A DNA stretch of 64,000 nt from NCBI RefSeq assembly GCF_000019725.1, contig NC_010505.1:3475001-3539000 (forward strand), written 5' to 3'. The translations under genes and the position numbers were made by a program. This stretch comes from Methylobacterium radiotolerans JCM 2831. Lineage in GTDB: Bacteria; Pseudomonadota; Alphaproteobacteria; Rhizobiales; Beijerinckiaceae. Below are positions 52,160 through 60,987 of the stretch, in pieces (the stretch's first letter is position 1; each line of letters starts with the position of its first letter). Under the pieces are notes generated by a model. The model saw nothing but the letters and a program-made list of their open reading frames with translations, was not told the DNA's origin and ran no database searches.

Positions 52160-52181
52160 CCCGGGCGCACCCGCGCCCGGG
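52160..52181. terminator. Strong hairpin between GST and the flavoprotein gene
   Basis: A perfect 9-bp inverted repeat (cccgggcgc / gcgcccggg) with a four-base loop begins 11 bases after the GST stop. No T-run follows, so it may only reduce read-through or stabilise the GST message. Confidence 0.4.
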
Positions 52182-52207
52182 AGCTGGACCGCGTGGAGGA
52201 GGCGGAG

Positions 52208-54271
52208 ATGGCTGACGGTCAAACCTTTGCGACGCTGCCGACCTGGCATGCCGGCGAGACGTCCATCCAGGAGTCGGTCGGCGCCGCCGACCGGATGGCG
52301 GTGATCGGCCAGAGGGTGGTGCGAGATTTCATGCCCGATCAGCACCGCGCCTTCTACGCGCAGATCCCCTTCATCGTGCTGGGCAGCGTCGACCGGCAGG
52401 GCGACGCCTGGGCCACGCTCCTGGCCGGCAGGCCCGGCTTCATCACCTCGCCCTCGGCCACGACCCTCGACATCGCCGCGCGACCGGACCCGGCCGACCC
52501 CGCGTCCGAGGGCACGCGCGCCGGCGACGCCATCGGTCTCCTGGGGATCGAGCTGAGCAGCCGCCGCCGCAACCGCGTCAACGGCCTCGTCCGCTCCACG
52601 GACGGCGGGGTCCTGCACTTCGACGTCGATCAGAGCTTCGGGAACTGCCCGCAATACATCCAGCTGCGCGACATGACCTTCGTGGGCGAGCCGGGCGTCC
52701 CCGTCCCGGTCTCCGCCGAGGAGAGCGCCGAGCTCGACGCGTCGGCGCGCGCCCTGATCGCGGCGGCCGACACGTTCTTCGTGGCCTCCTACGCCGACCG
52801 CGAGGGCCGGCGCCAGGTCGACGTCTCGCATCGCGGCGGCAAGGCGGGGTTCGTCCGCGTCGCCGCGGACGGCACGCTGACCATCCCCGACTTCGCCGGC
52901 AACCTGTTCTTCGCCACCCTCGGGAACATCCTCCTGAACGGCAGGGCCGGCCTGGTCTTCACCGATTTCGAGACGGGCGATCTCCTGCAGCTGACCGGCG
53001 ACGCCGCGGTGATCCTGGACTCGCCCGAGATCGCCGCGTTCCAGGGCGCCGAGCGGCTCTGGACCTTCCGGCCGCGCCGGGTGATCCGCCGGCGCGGCGC
53101 CCTGCCGCTGCGCTGGACGTTCCGGGCGGACGGCTGGTCGCCGAACGCGCTGATGACCGGCGACTGGGCGGAGGCCGCCGACCGCGTCCGGGCGACCGGG
53201 CGCGCGACGCGGTGGCGGCCGTTCCGGGTGGCGAAGATCGTCGACGAGAGCCGCACCATCCGGTCCTTCCACCTGGCACCGGACGACGGGGCCGGGCAAC
53301 TCCCGCACCGCGCGGGCCAGCATCTCCCGATCCGCGTGACGCTGCCCGGGGCGGAGGCGCCGGTGATCCGGACCTACACGCTCTCGGTCGCGCCCTCGGA
53401 TCCCACCTACCGGATCAGCGTGAAGCGCGACGGCGCCGTCTCGCAGCACCTCCACGACCGCCTTCGGGTCGGGGACATCGTCGAGGCGCGCGCGCCCGAC
53501 GGCGGCTTCACCCTCGATGCGGGCGCGGCGCGCCCCGCGGTGCTGCTCGCCGGCGGCGTCGGGATCACGCCGCTCCTCGCGATGCTCCGGCACGTGGTCT
53601 ACGAGGGCCTGCGCACCCGCAGGATCCGCCCGACCACGCTCGTCTACGCCGCCCGCACGCGCGCCGAGCGCGCCTTCGAGGGGGAGCTGTCCGAACTCGC
53701 CGCGGCGGCGCAGGGGGCGGTCCGGATCGTGCGCGTCCTGAGCGACGTGTCCGATGCCCGGCCCGGCACCGATTACGAGGCCGCGGGCCGGATCGATATG
53801 GCGCTGCTCACGCGGTTCCTCGCCTTCGCGGACTACGACTTCTACCTGTGCGGCCCACCGGCTTTCACCCAGGCGCTCTACGACGGGTTGCGCGGCTACA
53901 ACGTGGCGGACGACCGGATCCACGCGGAGGCGTTCGGGCCCTCGGGGCTGGTCCGCAACGCGGGGACGGCGGTGGCCGCGCGCCCGCGCCCGCCGGCCGC
54001 CACCGAGACGGTGCCGGTCGCCTTTCTCGACACCGGTAAGGAGGCGCGCTGGACGCCGAATTCAGGCAGCCTCCTCGACCTCGCCGAAGCCCGCGGCCTC
54101 GCGCCGGATTTCAGCTGCCGCGAAGGCAGCTGCGGGACCTGCCGGACCAAGCTGCTCGCCGGCGCGGTGACCTACCTCCGGGAACCGAGCGCGCCCGTGG
54201 CGGAGGACGAGGTGCTGATCTGCTCCGCAGTGCCCGCGGAGGGCACAGGCCGGGTGCAGCTCGCGCTCTGA
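52208..54271 (+). CDS. PNPOx-like flavin domain + ferredoxin reductase + 2Fe-2S ferredoxin fusion
   Basis: A 687-residue electron-transfer protein. Residues 1 to about 315 are a pyridoxamine-phosphate-oxidase-like FMN-binding module ([46 protein letters not shown]). From about 320 to 560 comes an FAD/NAD(P)H ferredoxin-reductase module ([36 protein letters not shown]). From about 600 comes a plant-type 2Fe-2S ferredoxin ([18 protein letters not shown] and a final Cys in LICSAVP, the C-x4-C-x2-C-x29-C pattern). The ATG at 52208 follows gaggaggcgg. It may reduce or oxidise small molecules or partner an oxygenase; the substrate is unknown. Confidence 0.92.
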   Translation: MADGQTFATLPTWHAGETSIQESVGAADRMAVIGQRVVRDFMPDQHRAFYAQIPFIVLGSVDRQGDAWATLLAGRPGFITSPSATTLDIAARPDPADPASEGTRAGDAIGLLGIELSSRRRNRVNGLVRSTDGGVLHFDVDQSFGNCPQYIQLRDMTFVGEPGVPVPVSAEESAELDASARALIAAADTFFVASYADREGRRQVDVSHRGGKAGFVRVAADGTLTIPDFAGNLFFATLGNILLNGRAGLVFTDFETGDLLQLTGDAAVILDSPEIAAFQGAERLWTFRPRRVIRRRGALPLRWTFRADGWSPNALMTGDWAEAADRVRATGRATRWRPFRVAKIVDESRTIRSFHLAPDDGAGQLPHRAGQHLPIRVTLPGAEAPVIRTYTLSVAPSDPTYRISVKRDGAVSQHLHDRLRVGDIVEARAPDGGFTLDAGAARPAVLLAGGVGITPLLAMLRHVVYEGLRTRRIRPTTLVYAARTRAERAFEGELSELAAAAQGAVRIVRVLSDVSDARPGTDYEAAGRIDMALLTRFLAFADYDFYLCGPPAFTQALYDGLRGYNVADDRIHAEAFGPSGLVRNAGTAVAARPRPPAATETVPVAFLDTGKEARWTPNSGSLLDLAEARGLAPDFSCREGSCGTCRTKLLAGAVTYLREPSAPVAEDEVLICSAVPAEGTGRVQLAL

Positions 54272-54279
54272 CGCGCGGG

Positions 54280-54301
54280 ACGGCGCGGCCCGCGCCGTTT
54301 T
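54280..54301 (+). terminator. Factor-independent terminator after the flavoprotein fusion
   Basis: acggcgcgg and ccgcgccgt form an inverted repeat around one C (effective stem of about seven pairs), ending in TTTT. It lies nine bases after the stop of the preceding gene. Confidence 0.65.
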
Positions 54302-54393
54302 CCACCTTCCGCGCCCGGCGGCGCCGGATCATTCTGCGCAGCGCCGATACCGGAGCCGGGCTGAACCTTCATCCCGAGAACAAGGAGTCCACC

Positions 54394-54858
54394 ATGTCCC
54401 GTCCGCCGCTGCCGCCCTTCGACGAGCAGAGCGCGATCACGAAGGTCCGCCTCGCCGAGGATGGCTGGAACGGCCGCGATCCGGCCAAGGTCGCGCTGGC
54501 CTACACGACCGACACCCGCTGGCGGAACCGCGCCGAGTTCCTGAACGGACGGCAGGAGGTGGAGGCGTTCCTGACCCGCAAGTGGAACCGGGAGCTCGAT
54601 TACCGTCTCATCAAGGAGCTCTGGGCCTTCACCGGCAACCGGATCGCCGTGCGCTACGCCTACGAGTACCACGACGACAGCGGCCACTGGTTCCGGGCCT
54701 ACGGCAACGAGAACTGGGAGTTCGCCGAGGACGGGCTGATGCGCTATCGGCACAGCAGCATCAACGAGTTGCCCATCGCGGAAACGGACCGCAAGTTTCA
54801 CTGGCCCCTCGGGCGCCGGCCGGACGATCATCCGGGCCTGAGCCATTTCGGCTTCTGA
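54394..54858 (+). CDS. DUF1348 (NTF2-like) protein
   Basis: A 154-residue single-domain protein with the DUF1348 pattern: [87 protein letters not shown] and [10 protein letters not shown]. This family has the NTF2 fold and no settled function. An AGGAG sequence stands just upstream of the ATG. It lies between the flavoprotein fusion and a LysR regulator, all rightward. Confidence 0.92.
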   Translation: MSRPPLPPFDEQSAITKVRLAEDGWNGRDPAKVALAYTTDTRWRNRAEFLNGRQEVEAFLTRKWNRELDYRLIKELWAFTGNRIAVRYAYEYHDDSGHWFRAYGNENWEFAEDGLMRYRHSSINELPIAETDRKFHWPLGRRPDDHPGLSHFGF

Positions 54859-54939
54859 CCGCCCGGCCGACACGCCGACACGACAGGCCGGGCCGGGTGT
54901 GAGCGTCGCGACCCGGCCGCGAAACCCCGGAGCGAAGCC

Positions 54940-55830
54940 ATGGATCGGTGGCAGGCCATGCGCATCTTCGCCAAGGTCGCCGAGACGGCGAGCTTCGCGC
55001 AGACCGCCCGGCTCCTGCACATGAGCCCGCCGGCCGTGACGCGCGCCGTGGCCGCGCTCGAGGAGACCATCGGCGCCCGCCTCCTGATCCGGACGACCCG
55101 CTCCGTGAAGCTCACGGAGGCGGGCAGCCGGTACTACGAGGATTGCCGGCGGATCCTGGCCGACATCGCCGAGGCGGAATCGGCGGCGGCCGGCTCCAAC
55201 GCGACGCCCTCGGGCACGCTCGCGGTGACGGCCTCGGTCCTGTTCGGGCGGATGCACGTGCTCCCGATCGTCACCGACTACCTCGACACCTACCCCACCA
55301 TGGCGGCACGGACCCTCTTCGTCGACCGGCCGGTGAGCATCGTCGAGGAAGGGATCGACGTAGCGATCCGCATCGGCCACCTGACCGATTCCGGGTTCAC
55401 CGCAGCCCGCGTCGGGTCGGTGCGCCACGTCATCTGCGGCGCCCCGGACTACTTCGTGCGGCACGGCGTGCCGACGACGCCGGCGGATCTGAAGCGGCAC
55501 CGGATCGCCGTCTCCACCGGCGCCTTCGCGTCGCCGGAATGGCGGTTCGGCCGAAACGAGCGGGTGGTCATTCACCCGACCCTGCAGGGCAACACCAACG
55601 AGGTCTCGATCGGCGCCGCCCGGTCGGGCTGGGGGCTGGCGCGGGTCCTGAACTACCAGATCGGCCCGGACCTGCGGGACGGCCGCCTGCAGATCGTGCT
55701 CGCCGAGTACGAGGAGGCGCCGCTGCCCGTCCACGTGCTCTACCCGGAAGGCCGGCACGCGCCCGCCAAGGTTCGGACCTTCGTCGACCTGGCGGTGTCG
55801 CGCCTGCGCGCCAACCCGACGCTGAACTGA
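54940..55830 (+). CDS. LysR-family transcriptional regulator
   Basis: A 296-residue regulator. The N-terminal winged helix-turn-helix is at residues 1-60 (MDRWQAMRIFAKVAETASFA, MSPPAVTRAVAALEETIGARLLIRTTRSVKLTEAG). The effector domain follows (SGTLAVTASVLFGRMHVLPIV, EGIDVAIRIGHLTDSG, AARSGWGLARVLNYQI). The short central form with RTTRSV is typical of the large group that controls a divergent or downstream oxidoreductase. Same strand as the DUF1348 gene 81 bases upstream, which with the flavoprotein may be its targets. Confidence 0.93.
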   Translation: MDRWQAMRIFAKVAETASFAQTARLLHMSPPAVTRAVAALEETIGARLLIRTTRSVKLTEAGSRYYEDCRRILADIAEAESAAAGSNATPSGTLAVTASVLFGRMHVLPIVTDYLDTYPTMAARTLFVDRPVSIVEEGIDVAIRIGHLTDSGFTAARVGSVRHVICGAPDYFVRHGVPTTPADLKRHRIAVSTGAFASPEWRFGRNERVVIHPTLQGNTNEVSIGAARSGWGLARVLNYQIGPDLRDGRLQIVLAEYEEAPLPVHVLYPEGRHAPAKVRTFVDLAVSRLRANPTLN

Positions 55831-56106
55831 GGGCGCGCCGGGCCGGCGAGGGCCGTTCTGGTCGCTCGGGTCGTATTGGTCGCAGCCGCGGCCAGGAAAG
55901 GATGTTTCAGTCTTAAGTTAGTTTTTTAGGATCGCCCGCATCTTCCGCGGGCAATGGGGGCCATACGTGACGAGACCCGAGCGCGCGACCGTGCGCGGCC
56001 ACGCTTCAGCGGCCGCTCGCCCGGATCTCGATGCCGCGATGTGCCCGGATCAGCGGCACGCGGCGCGCACGCCGCGTCCGGCGGCGATCTGAGAGGAGAC
56101 AGGCGC
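55831..56106. promoter_or_regulatory. Intergenic region with hairpin, upstream of the acyl-CoA-dehydrogenase-like gene
   Basis: A hairpin gcccgc-N7-gcgggc at 55934-55952 is preceded by an AT-rich run (taagttagttttttagg). The T-run stands before, not after, the stem on the rightward strand, so it is not a standard terminator for the LysR gene. It may be part of the promoter or leader for the next gene, which has GAGGAGAC before its ATG. Confidence 0.3.
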
Positions 56107-57255
56107 ATGGATCAGTGGACCCGCCTGGACCCAGTCTACGATTCCGCGGCGGCCGCCCGCGCGATCGCCGCGGCGGCGCCCACGCGGGCCGACGCCCAGG
56201 ATCACGACCACGGCTTCCCGCAGGACGACATCGCCGATCTCGCCCGCCTGGGTCTGCTCGCCGCGCCCGTCCCGGTGGATCACGGCGGCGCGGGCCTGGG
56301 GACGGAGCCGGGTGGCAGTGCCCTGGCGGAGGTTCTGCGGCTGGTCGGCTACGGGAGCCTCGCCCTCGGCCGGCTCTACGAGGGCCACGTCAACGCCCTC
56401 CAGCTCATCGCCCGGTACGGCGCGCCCGCCCAGCGCGTCCGCCTGTTCGCGGACGCGCGCGCCGGTCACCTGTTCGGTGTCTGGAACACCGAGCCGGGCG
56501 AAGGCGGCCTGCGGATCGAGGCCTCGGACGCCAGCGGCCATCTCCGCGGCGTGAAGACCTATGCGTCGGGCGCCGGCTTCGTCACCCGCGCCCTCGTCAC
56601 CGCGGGGCATCCGGCACAGGCCGGCACGGCGATGATGGTGGTGCCGATCGAGGCCGGCACGCGGGCCGACCTCGCGGCTTGGCGGGCGCAGGGCATGCGC
56701 GCCTCGGCGACCGGCACCGTCGACTTCACCGGGCTCGCGTTCGACGCCGATCAGATCCTGGGCGCGCCCGACGATTACTTCCGGCAACCGGCCTTCTCGG
56801 GCGGCGCGTGGCGATTCGCGGCGGTGCAGCTCGGCGGCATCGAGGCGGTGTACGATGCCTGGCGCGGCCATCTGGACCGCCTCGGCCGGGGCGGCGACCC
56901 GCACCAGCTGGCGCGCCTCGGCGAGGGCGCCATCGCGGTCGAGGGCGCGCGGCTCTGGGTCGAGCGCGGGGCGCAGATCGCGTCGGACGCGGCGATGCCG
57001 CCGGAGCGCGTCGTCGCCTACATCAATCTGGTCCGCCTCGCGGTCGAACGGGCCGGCCTCGACGTGCTCCAGCTGGCCCAGCGCTCGGTCGGCCTGCAGG
57101 GCTTCCTGCGCGGCCATCCGCTGGAGCGGCTGTCGCGCGATCTCGCCACCTACCTGCGCCAGCCCGGGCCGGATCGTGCGCTCACCAGCGCGGCCTCCGA
57201 GATCCTGCGGAGCGCCGGCATGGCCGGTGACCTGTGGACCGAGAACGCCGCGTGA
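56107..57255 (+). CDS. Acyl-CoA dehydrogenase family flavoprotein
   Basis: A 382-residue flavoprotein of the acyl-CoA dehydrogenase fold. It has an N-terminal helical domain (FPQDDIADLARLGLLAAPVPVDHGGAG, LYEGHVNALQLIARYG), a central beta domain (GVWNTEPGEGGLRIEA, KTYASGAGFVTRALV) and a C-terminal helical domain (VGLQGFLRGHPLERLSRDLATYL). The form resembles the DszC/SfnC-like subgroup more than beta-oxidation enzymes, because the usual catalytic Glu region and the R-x-G-G-x-G end are not evident. Its stop overlaps the GTG of a cytochrome b561 gene, which suggests a redox link. Confidence 0.85.
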   Translation: MDQWTRLDPVYDSAAAARAIAAAAPTRADAQDHDHGFPQDDIADLARLGLLAAPVPVDHGGAGLGTEPGGSALAEVLRLVGYGSLALGRLYEGHVNALQLIARYGAPAQRVRLFADARAGHLFGVWNTEPGEGGLRIEASDASGHLRGVKTYASGAGFVTRALVTAGHPAQAGTAMMVVPIEAGTRADLAAWRAQGMRASATGTVDFTGLAFDADQILGAPDDYFRQPAFSGGAWRFAAVQLGGIEAVYDAWRGHLDRLGRGGDPHQLARLGEGAIAVEGARLWVERGAQIASDAAMPPERVVAYINLVRLAVERAGLDVLQLAQRSVGLQGFLRGHPLERLSRDLATYLRQPGPDRALTSAASEILRSAGMAGDLWTENAA

Positions 57256-57818
57256 CGGGGCCGGGACGTCCCACCACCGCACCGCGGGCCGTCTGGCTGG
57301 ACACGCCCGAGCGCTACGGCCGCGTGAGTCGCGGTTTCCACTGGCTGATGGCCGCCCTGTTCGCCTGGCAATTCGCGGGCGCGCTGCTCTACGTCACGAT
57401 CGGCGACACGGCGCTGACGCGCCTCGTCGGCGGCAGCCACTTCACGCTCGGCTTCACCCTGTTCGTGCTCGTGCTGCTGCGCGGGGTCTGGGGCCTCGCC
57501 AACCTTCACCGGCGCCCCGCCCATCCGGGCGCGCCGGGGCGCGCCGTCGCGGCCGGTCACGGCCTGATCTATCTCCTGATGGTCCTGGTGCCGAGCCTCG
57601 CGCTGCTGCGCCAGTACGGATCGGGCAAGCCCTTCACGCCCTACGGCGTCCCGGTGATGCCGGGGCGCGAGACGAAGATCGAGTGGATGATGCTGCCCGC
57701 CGATCTGCTCCACTACTGGCTGGGCTTCGCGCTCCTGGCCGTCGTGCTCGGCCACGCCGCGATGGCGATCCTGCACCGCAGGCTCTGGAACGAGGCCGTC
57801 CTGACGCGCATGACCTGA
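57252..57818 (+). CDS. Cytochrome b561
   Basis: A 188-residue inner-membrane dihaem cytochrome b of the bacterial b561 family. Four hydrophobic helices carry the ligand histidines: RGFHWLMAALFAWQF, SHFTLGFTLFVLVLLRGVWG, AGHGLIYLLMVLVPS and LHYWLGFALLAVVLGHAAMAILHR. It starts with GTG at 57252, overlapping the stop of the flavoprotein gene (GTGA). Members take electrons from quinol or act on superoxide; the coupling suggests electron exchange with the upstream flavoprotein pathway. Confidence 0.88.
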   Translation: MTGPGRPTTAPRAVWLDTPERYGRVSRGFHWLMAALFAWQFAGALLYVTIGDTALTRLVGGSHFTLGFTLFVLVLLRGVWGLANLHRRPAHPGAPGRAVAAGHGLIYLLMVLVPSLALLRQYGSGKPFTPYGVPVMPGRETKIEWMMLPADLLHYWLGFALLAVVLGHAAMAILHRRLWNEAVLTRMT

Positions 57819-57838
57819 CCGGTGGCGCCGCGCGCGCC

Positions 57839-59350
57839 TCAGGCTTTTGCCTCCGCCGCGGCGGGCGCCCGGTCGGGCAGCGGCGCGTTCAGCGTGAACA
57901 CCACGCCGTGGGCGCGGTACTCGATCTCCGCCGAGCCACCCATCTCGGCGGCCAGCGCCCGCTCGATGAGCCGCGTGCCGAAACCGCCGCGGGCCGGCGC
58001 CGTCACCGCGGGTCCGCCGACCTCCTCCCACCGGAACCAGAGATGGGCCGGCGTCGCCCCATCCACCACGTCCCAGTTCAGGATCACCCGCCCCCGGTCG
58101 TTCGACAGGGCGCCGTACTTCACCGCGTTGGTCGCCAGTTCGTGCAGCGCCATCGTGAAGGCGAGGGTCAGGCGCGGCGTCAGCCACACGTCCGGGCCGT
58201 TGATCAGGAAGCGCTGGCTCGCGCCGCCCCGGAATGCCTGGAGAGTGCCCTCCACGATGACGTTCAGCGTGGCCCCGATCCAGCTCTCGCGGGTCAGGAC
58301 GTCGTGTGCCGCCGAGAGGGAGTGCAGCCGCGCGTCGAGGGTCCTGTGCGCCTCCTCAAGGGACGCGGCGTTGCGCAGGGTCTGGTGCGCGATCGACTGC
58401 ATGGTCGCCATCGAGTTCTTCACCCGGTGGTTCAGCTCGTCGGCCAGGAGCGTGCGATGCTCCTCCGCGCGCTTGCGCTCGGTCACGTCGATGGAGACGC
58501 CGGCCATGCTCAGCGGCTGGCCGACCGAGTCGTAGAAGGTCTGACCGCGGATCTGCAGCCAGCGCAGCTCACCGCCGGGCGTGCGCGCCCGGTACTCGAT
58601 GTCGTAGTCGCTGTGCTCGCGGATCGAGGTCTGCACCGCCGCCTGCATGCGGGGCCGGTCCTCGGGATCGATCGCGGCGATCAGGTCCTCGTAGCTGAAC
58701 GGCTCGCCCGGCGCCCGCCCGAAATTCTCCTTGCAGGCGTCGGAGGCCACGAGCCGCATGTCGGCGAGATCGAGGGTCCACGATCCGAATCGTCCGGCCT
58801 TCAGGATGAACCGCAGCCGCTCCTCGCTGCGGGTGAGATCGCCGGTGCGGCGCTCCACCTCCCGCTCGAGCGCCTCCCGGTCGCGCTGCATCCGCGCGAG
58901 CTTCTCCCGCTCCAGCGTCACGTCGAACTGCGACGCGAAGAAGTAGGTGAGCTCTCCGTCGCGATCGAAGACCGGCGAGATCAGGAGGCGGTTCCAGAAG
59001 ACCTCGCCGCTCTTCTTGTGGTTCAGGAGCTCGATCTCGATCGGCACGCGGCGGGCGATCGCCGCCCTGATCTTCGCGATGTCGGCCTTGTTAGTTTCGG
59101 CCCCCTGCAGGAACCGGCAGTTCCGGCCGATGATCTCGTCGTGGCGGTACCCGGTCAGCTTCGAGAAGGCGGCGTTGACGAAGACGATGGGGTTGTCCGG
59201 CTGATGGGGATCGGTGATCAGCATCGGCATCCGCGTCGCCCGCACGGCGGAGACGAAGGGGTCGGTACTCGCGTCGGTGCGGGCGAATTCCGCCTCGAAG
59301 CGCGTGCGTTCCTGCTGATCCGTCAATGCCCGTCGCCCCTGCCACGACAT
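57839..59350 (-). CDS. LOV-PAS-HWE histidine kinase, probable blue-light sensor
   Basis: Soluble sensor kinase of 503 residues. The N-terminal LOV domain (about 30-135) carries the photoactive motif GRNCRFLQG with Cys78, together with FVNAAFSKLTGYRHDEIIG, LLNHKKSGEVFWNRLLISPVFD and FFASQFDVT. A coiled coil leads to a second PAS domain (about 185-295, LRWLQIRGQTFYD). The HWE kinase domain follows, with His near 308 in LADELNHRVKNSMATMQSIA, HELATNAVKYGALS, the WE pair in LWFRWEEVGG and GFGTRLIERAL. All positions expected for flavin photochemistry and kinase activity are present. No response regulator lies beside it. It is convergent with cytochrome b561. Confidence 0.93.
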   Translation of the reverse strand: MSWQGRRALTDQQERTRFEAEFARTDASTDPFVSAVRATRMPMLITDPHQPDNPIVFVNAAFSKLTGYRHDEIIGRNCRFLQGAETNKADIAKIRAAIARRVPIEIELLNHKKSGEVFWNRLLISPVFDRDGELTYFFASQFDVTLEREKLARMQRDREALEREVERRTGDLTRSEERLRFILKAGRFGSWTLDLADMRLVASDACKENFGRAPGEPFSYEDLIAAIDPEDRPRMQAAVQTSIREHSDYDIEYRARTPGGELRWLQIRGQTFYDSVGQPLSMAGVSIDVTERKRAEEHRTLLADELNHRVKNSMATMQSIAHQTLRNAASLEEAHRTLDARLHSLSAAHDVLTRESWIGATLNVIVEGTLQAFRGGASQRFLINGPDVWLTPRLTLAFTMALHELATNAVKYGALSNDRGRVILNWDVVDGATPAHLWFRWEEVGGPAVTAPARGGFGTRLIERALAAEMGGSAEIEYRAHGVVFTLNAPLPDRAPAAAEAKA

Positions 59351-59495
59351 ACCGATGGCGGCCCTCGGCCCTTGTCGCGTGGCTGTACCACAGCGCGGAT
59401 CGCTTGTGCGCAACCGTCACGCGGGCCGAGACGCCGCAGGTGCACCGCGACGCCTCGCCCGATCTGGACCGGGTCGGGCGGGAAGCCCCCGGCCG

Positions 59496-60851
59496 CTACA
59501 CCGTGGCCCGACCGGGACCGAACCCTGCCGGCGGCCGCGAGCCGAGATGGTCCCGCAGGGTCCGGCCCTCGTACTCGGTCCGGAACAGGCCGCGCCGCCG
59601 CAGCTCCGGCAGGACCAGCGCGATGAAGTCGTCGAGGCCTCCGGGCAGCGTCGGCGGCATGATGTTGAAGCCGTCCGCCCCGCCGGCGCGGAACCGTGCC
59701 TCCATCTCGTCCGCGATCTGGGCGGGCGTGCCGACGATCTGCGAGTGGCCGCGCGCCCCGGCGATGCGCAGGTAGAGCTGGCGCAGGGTCAGGCCCTCGC
59801 GCCGCGCGAGGTCGACCATCAGCTGCTGGCGCGACTTGATGCCGTCGGTCTCGGGCAGTTCCGGGACAGGCCCGTCTGGGTCGTAGCCCGACAGGTCGTG
59901 GCCGCCGATCATGCGACCGAGCAGCGCGAGGCCGACGACGGGATCGATGAGATCCTGCAGGGCGTCGAACTTCGCCCGCGCCTCGGACTCGCTGCGGCCG
60001 ACGACGGGGAACAGGCCCGGCATGACCTTCAGGTCGTCGGGCGCGCGGCCGAACCGGGCCATGCGCTCCTTCAGGTCGCCGTAGAAGGCCACCGCCTCCT
60101 CCAGCGTCTGGTTCGCCGTGAACACGATCTCGGCGGTGCGCGCCGCGAGATCCTTGCCGGGCCCCGACGAGCCGGCCTGCACCAGCACGGGCTGGCCCTG
60201 CGGCGTGCGCGAGATGTTGAGCGGTCCGCGGACCTCGAAATGCTTGCCCCGATGGTTCAGCGGGCGGAAGCCGTCCGGCTTCGAGAACTGGCCGCTCGCG
60301 CGATCGATGATCACGGCGCCGTCGTCCCAGGTGTTCCACAGGCCGAGGACCACGTCCGCGAACTCCTCGGCACGCTCGTAGCGGTCGGCATGGCGGTCGA
60401 TCCGGTCGCCGCCGAAATTCGCCGCCTCCGCGTCGGTCGCGGAGGTCACGAGGTTCCAGCCGGCGCGCCCGCCGCTGAGATGGTCGAGGGAGGCGAACCG
60501 GCGCGCGACGTTGAAGGGCTCGTTGAAGCTGGTGGAGGTGGTGGCGACGAGACCGATCCGGCTCGTCACCGCCGCGAGGGCCGACAGCAGCGTCAGGGGC
60601 TCGAAATGGGTCGAGCGCGCGGTGCGCTCGCTCGATCGCAGGTCGAGGTCGCGGATCCCGCTCCCGTCCTCGAGGAAGATGAGGTCGAATTTCGCGGCCT
60701 CGGCCCGCTGCGCCCAGCCGACATAGCGCTCCAGGACGAGGCCGCCGTCGGCCTCGCTGGACGGATGGCGCCAGCCGGCGACGTGGTGGCCGGTCGCGTA
60801 GAAGAACGCGCCGAGGCGCAGGGTGCCCTGTCTCATCGAACCGACCGTCAT
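59496..60851 (-). CDS. LLM-class FMN-dependent monooxygenase (NtaA/SnaA/DszA type)
   Basis: Luciferase-like flavin monooxygenase of 451 residues. Signatures of the NtaA/SnaA/DszA group are GAFFYATGHHVAGWRHP, AKFDLIFLEDG, FEPLTLLSALAAVTSRIGLVATTSTSFNEPFNVARRFASLDHLSGGRAGWNLVTS, NFGG, HRGKHFEVRGPLN and PVLVQAGSSGPGKDLAARTAE. It needs FMNH2 from a separate reductase, which is not adjacent. Enzymes of this group cleave C-N or C-S bonds in chelators and sulfur compounds. Two nearby ATGs (60851, 60836) could start it. It follows the DUF4188 gene on the same strand. Confidence 0.93.
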   Translation of the reverse strand: MTVGSMRQGTLRLGAFFYATGHHVAGWRHPSSEADGGLVLERYVGWAQRAEAAKFDLIFLEDGSGIRDLDLRSSERTARSTHFEPLTLLSALAAVTSRIGLVATTSTSFNEPFNVARRFASLDHLSGGRAGWNLVTSATDAEAANFGGDRIDRHADRYERAEEFADVVLGLWNTWDDGAVIIDRASGQFSKPDGFRPLNHRGKHFEVRGPLNISRTPQGQPVLVQAGSSGPGKDLAARTAEIVFTANQTLEEAVAFYGDLKERMARFGRAPDDLKVMPGLFPVVGRSESEARAKFDALQDLIDPVVGLALLGRMIGGHDLSGYDPDGPVPELPETDGIKSRQQLMVDLARREGLTLRQLYLRIAGARGHSQIVGTPAQIADEMEARFRAGGADGFNIMPPTLPGGLDDFIALVLPELRRRGLFRTEYEGRTLRDHLGSRPPAGFGPGRATV

Positions 60852-60987
60852 CGTGCCTGATCCGCTCCGTGCCTCTCGCACGGGCCGGTGTCTAGCCGAC
60901 CCGCCCGCCGGGGCGAACCCCGCCCCGCCCGCCCGCGGCCCGTCGCGGGTGCGCGGTGGAAGTCCGGCAGGTGCGGCGGGCAGCGCG

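Noticed and set aside
55934..55952. Hairpin after the LysR gene as a terminator
   Set aside because: The T-run is on the wrong side of the stem for rightward transcription, and an A-run would follow it leftward.
56855..59626. 923-codon forward ORF over flavoprotein, cytochrome and LOV kinase
   Set aside because: Runs through three genuine genes in other frames; composition not protein-like.
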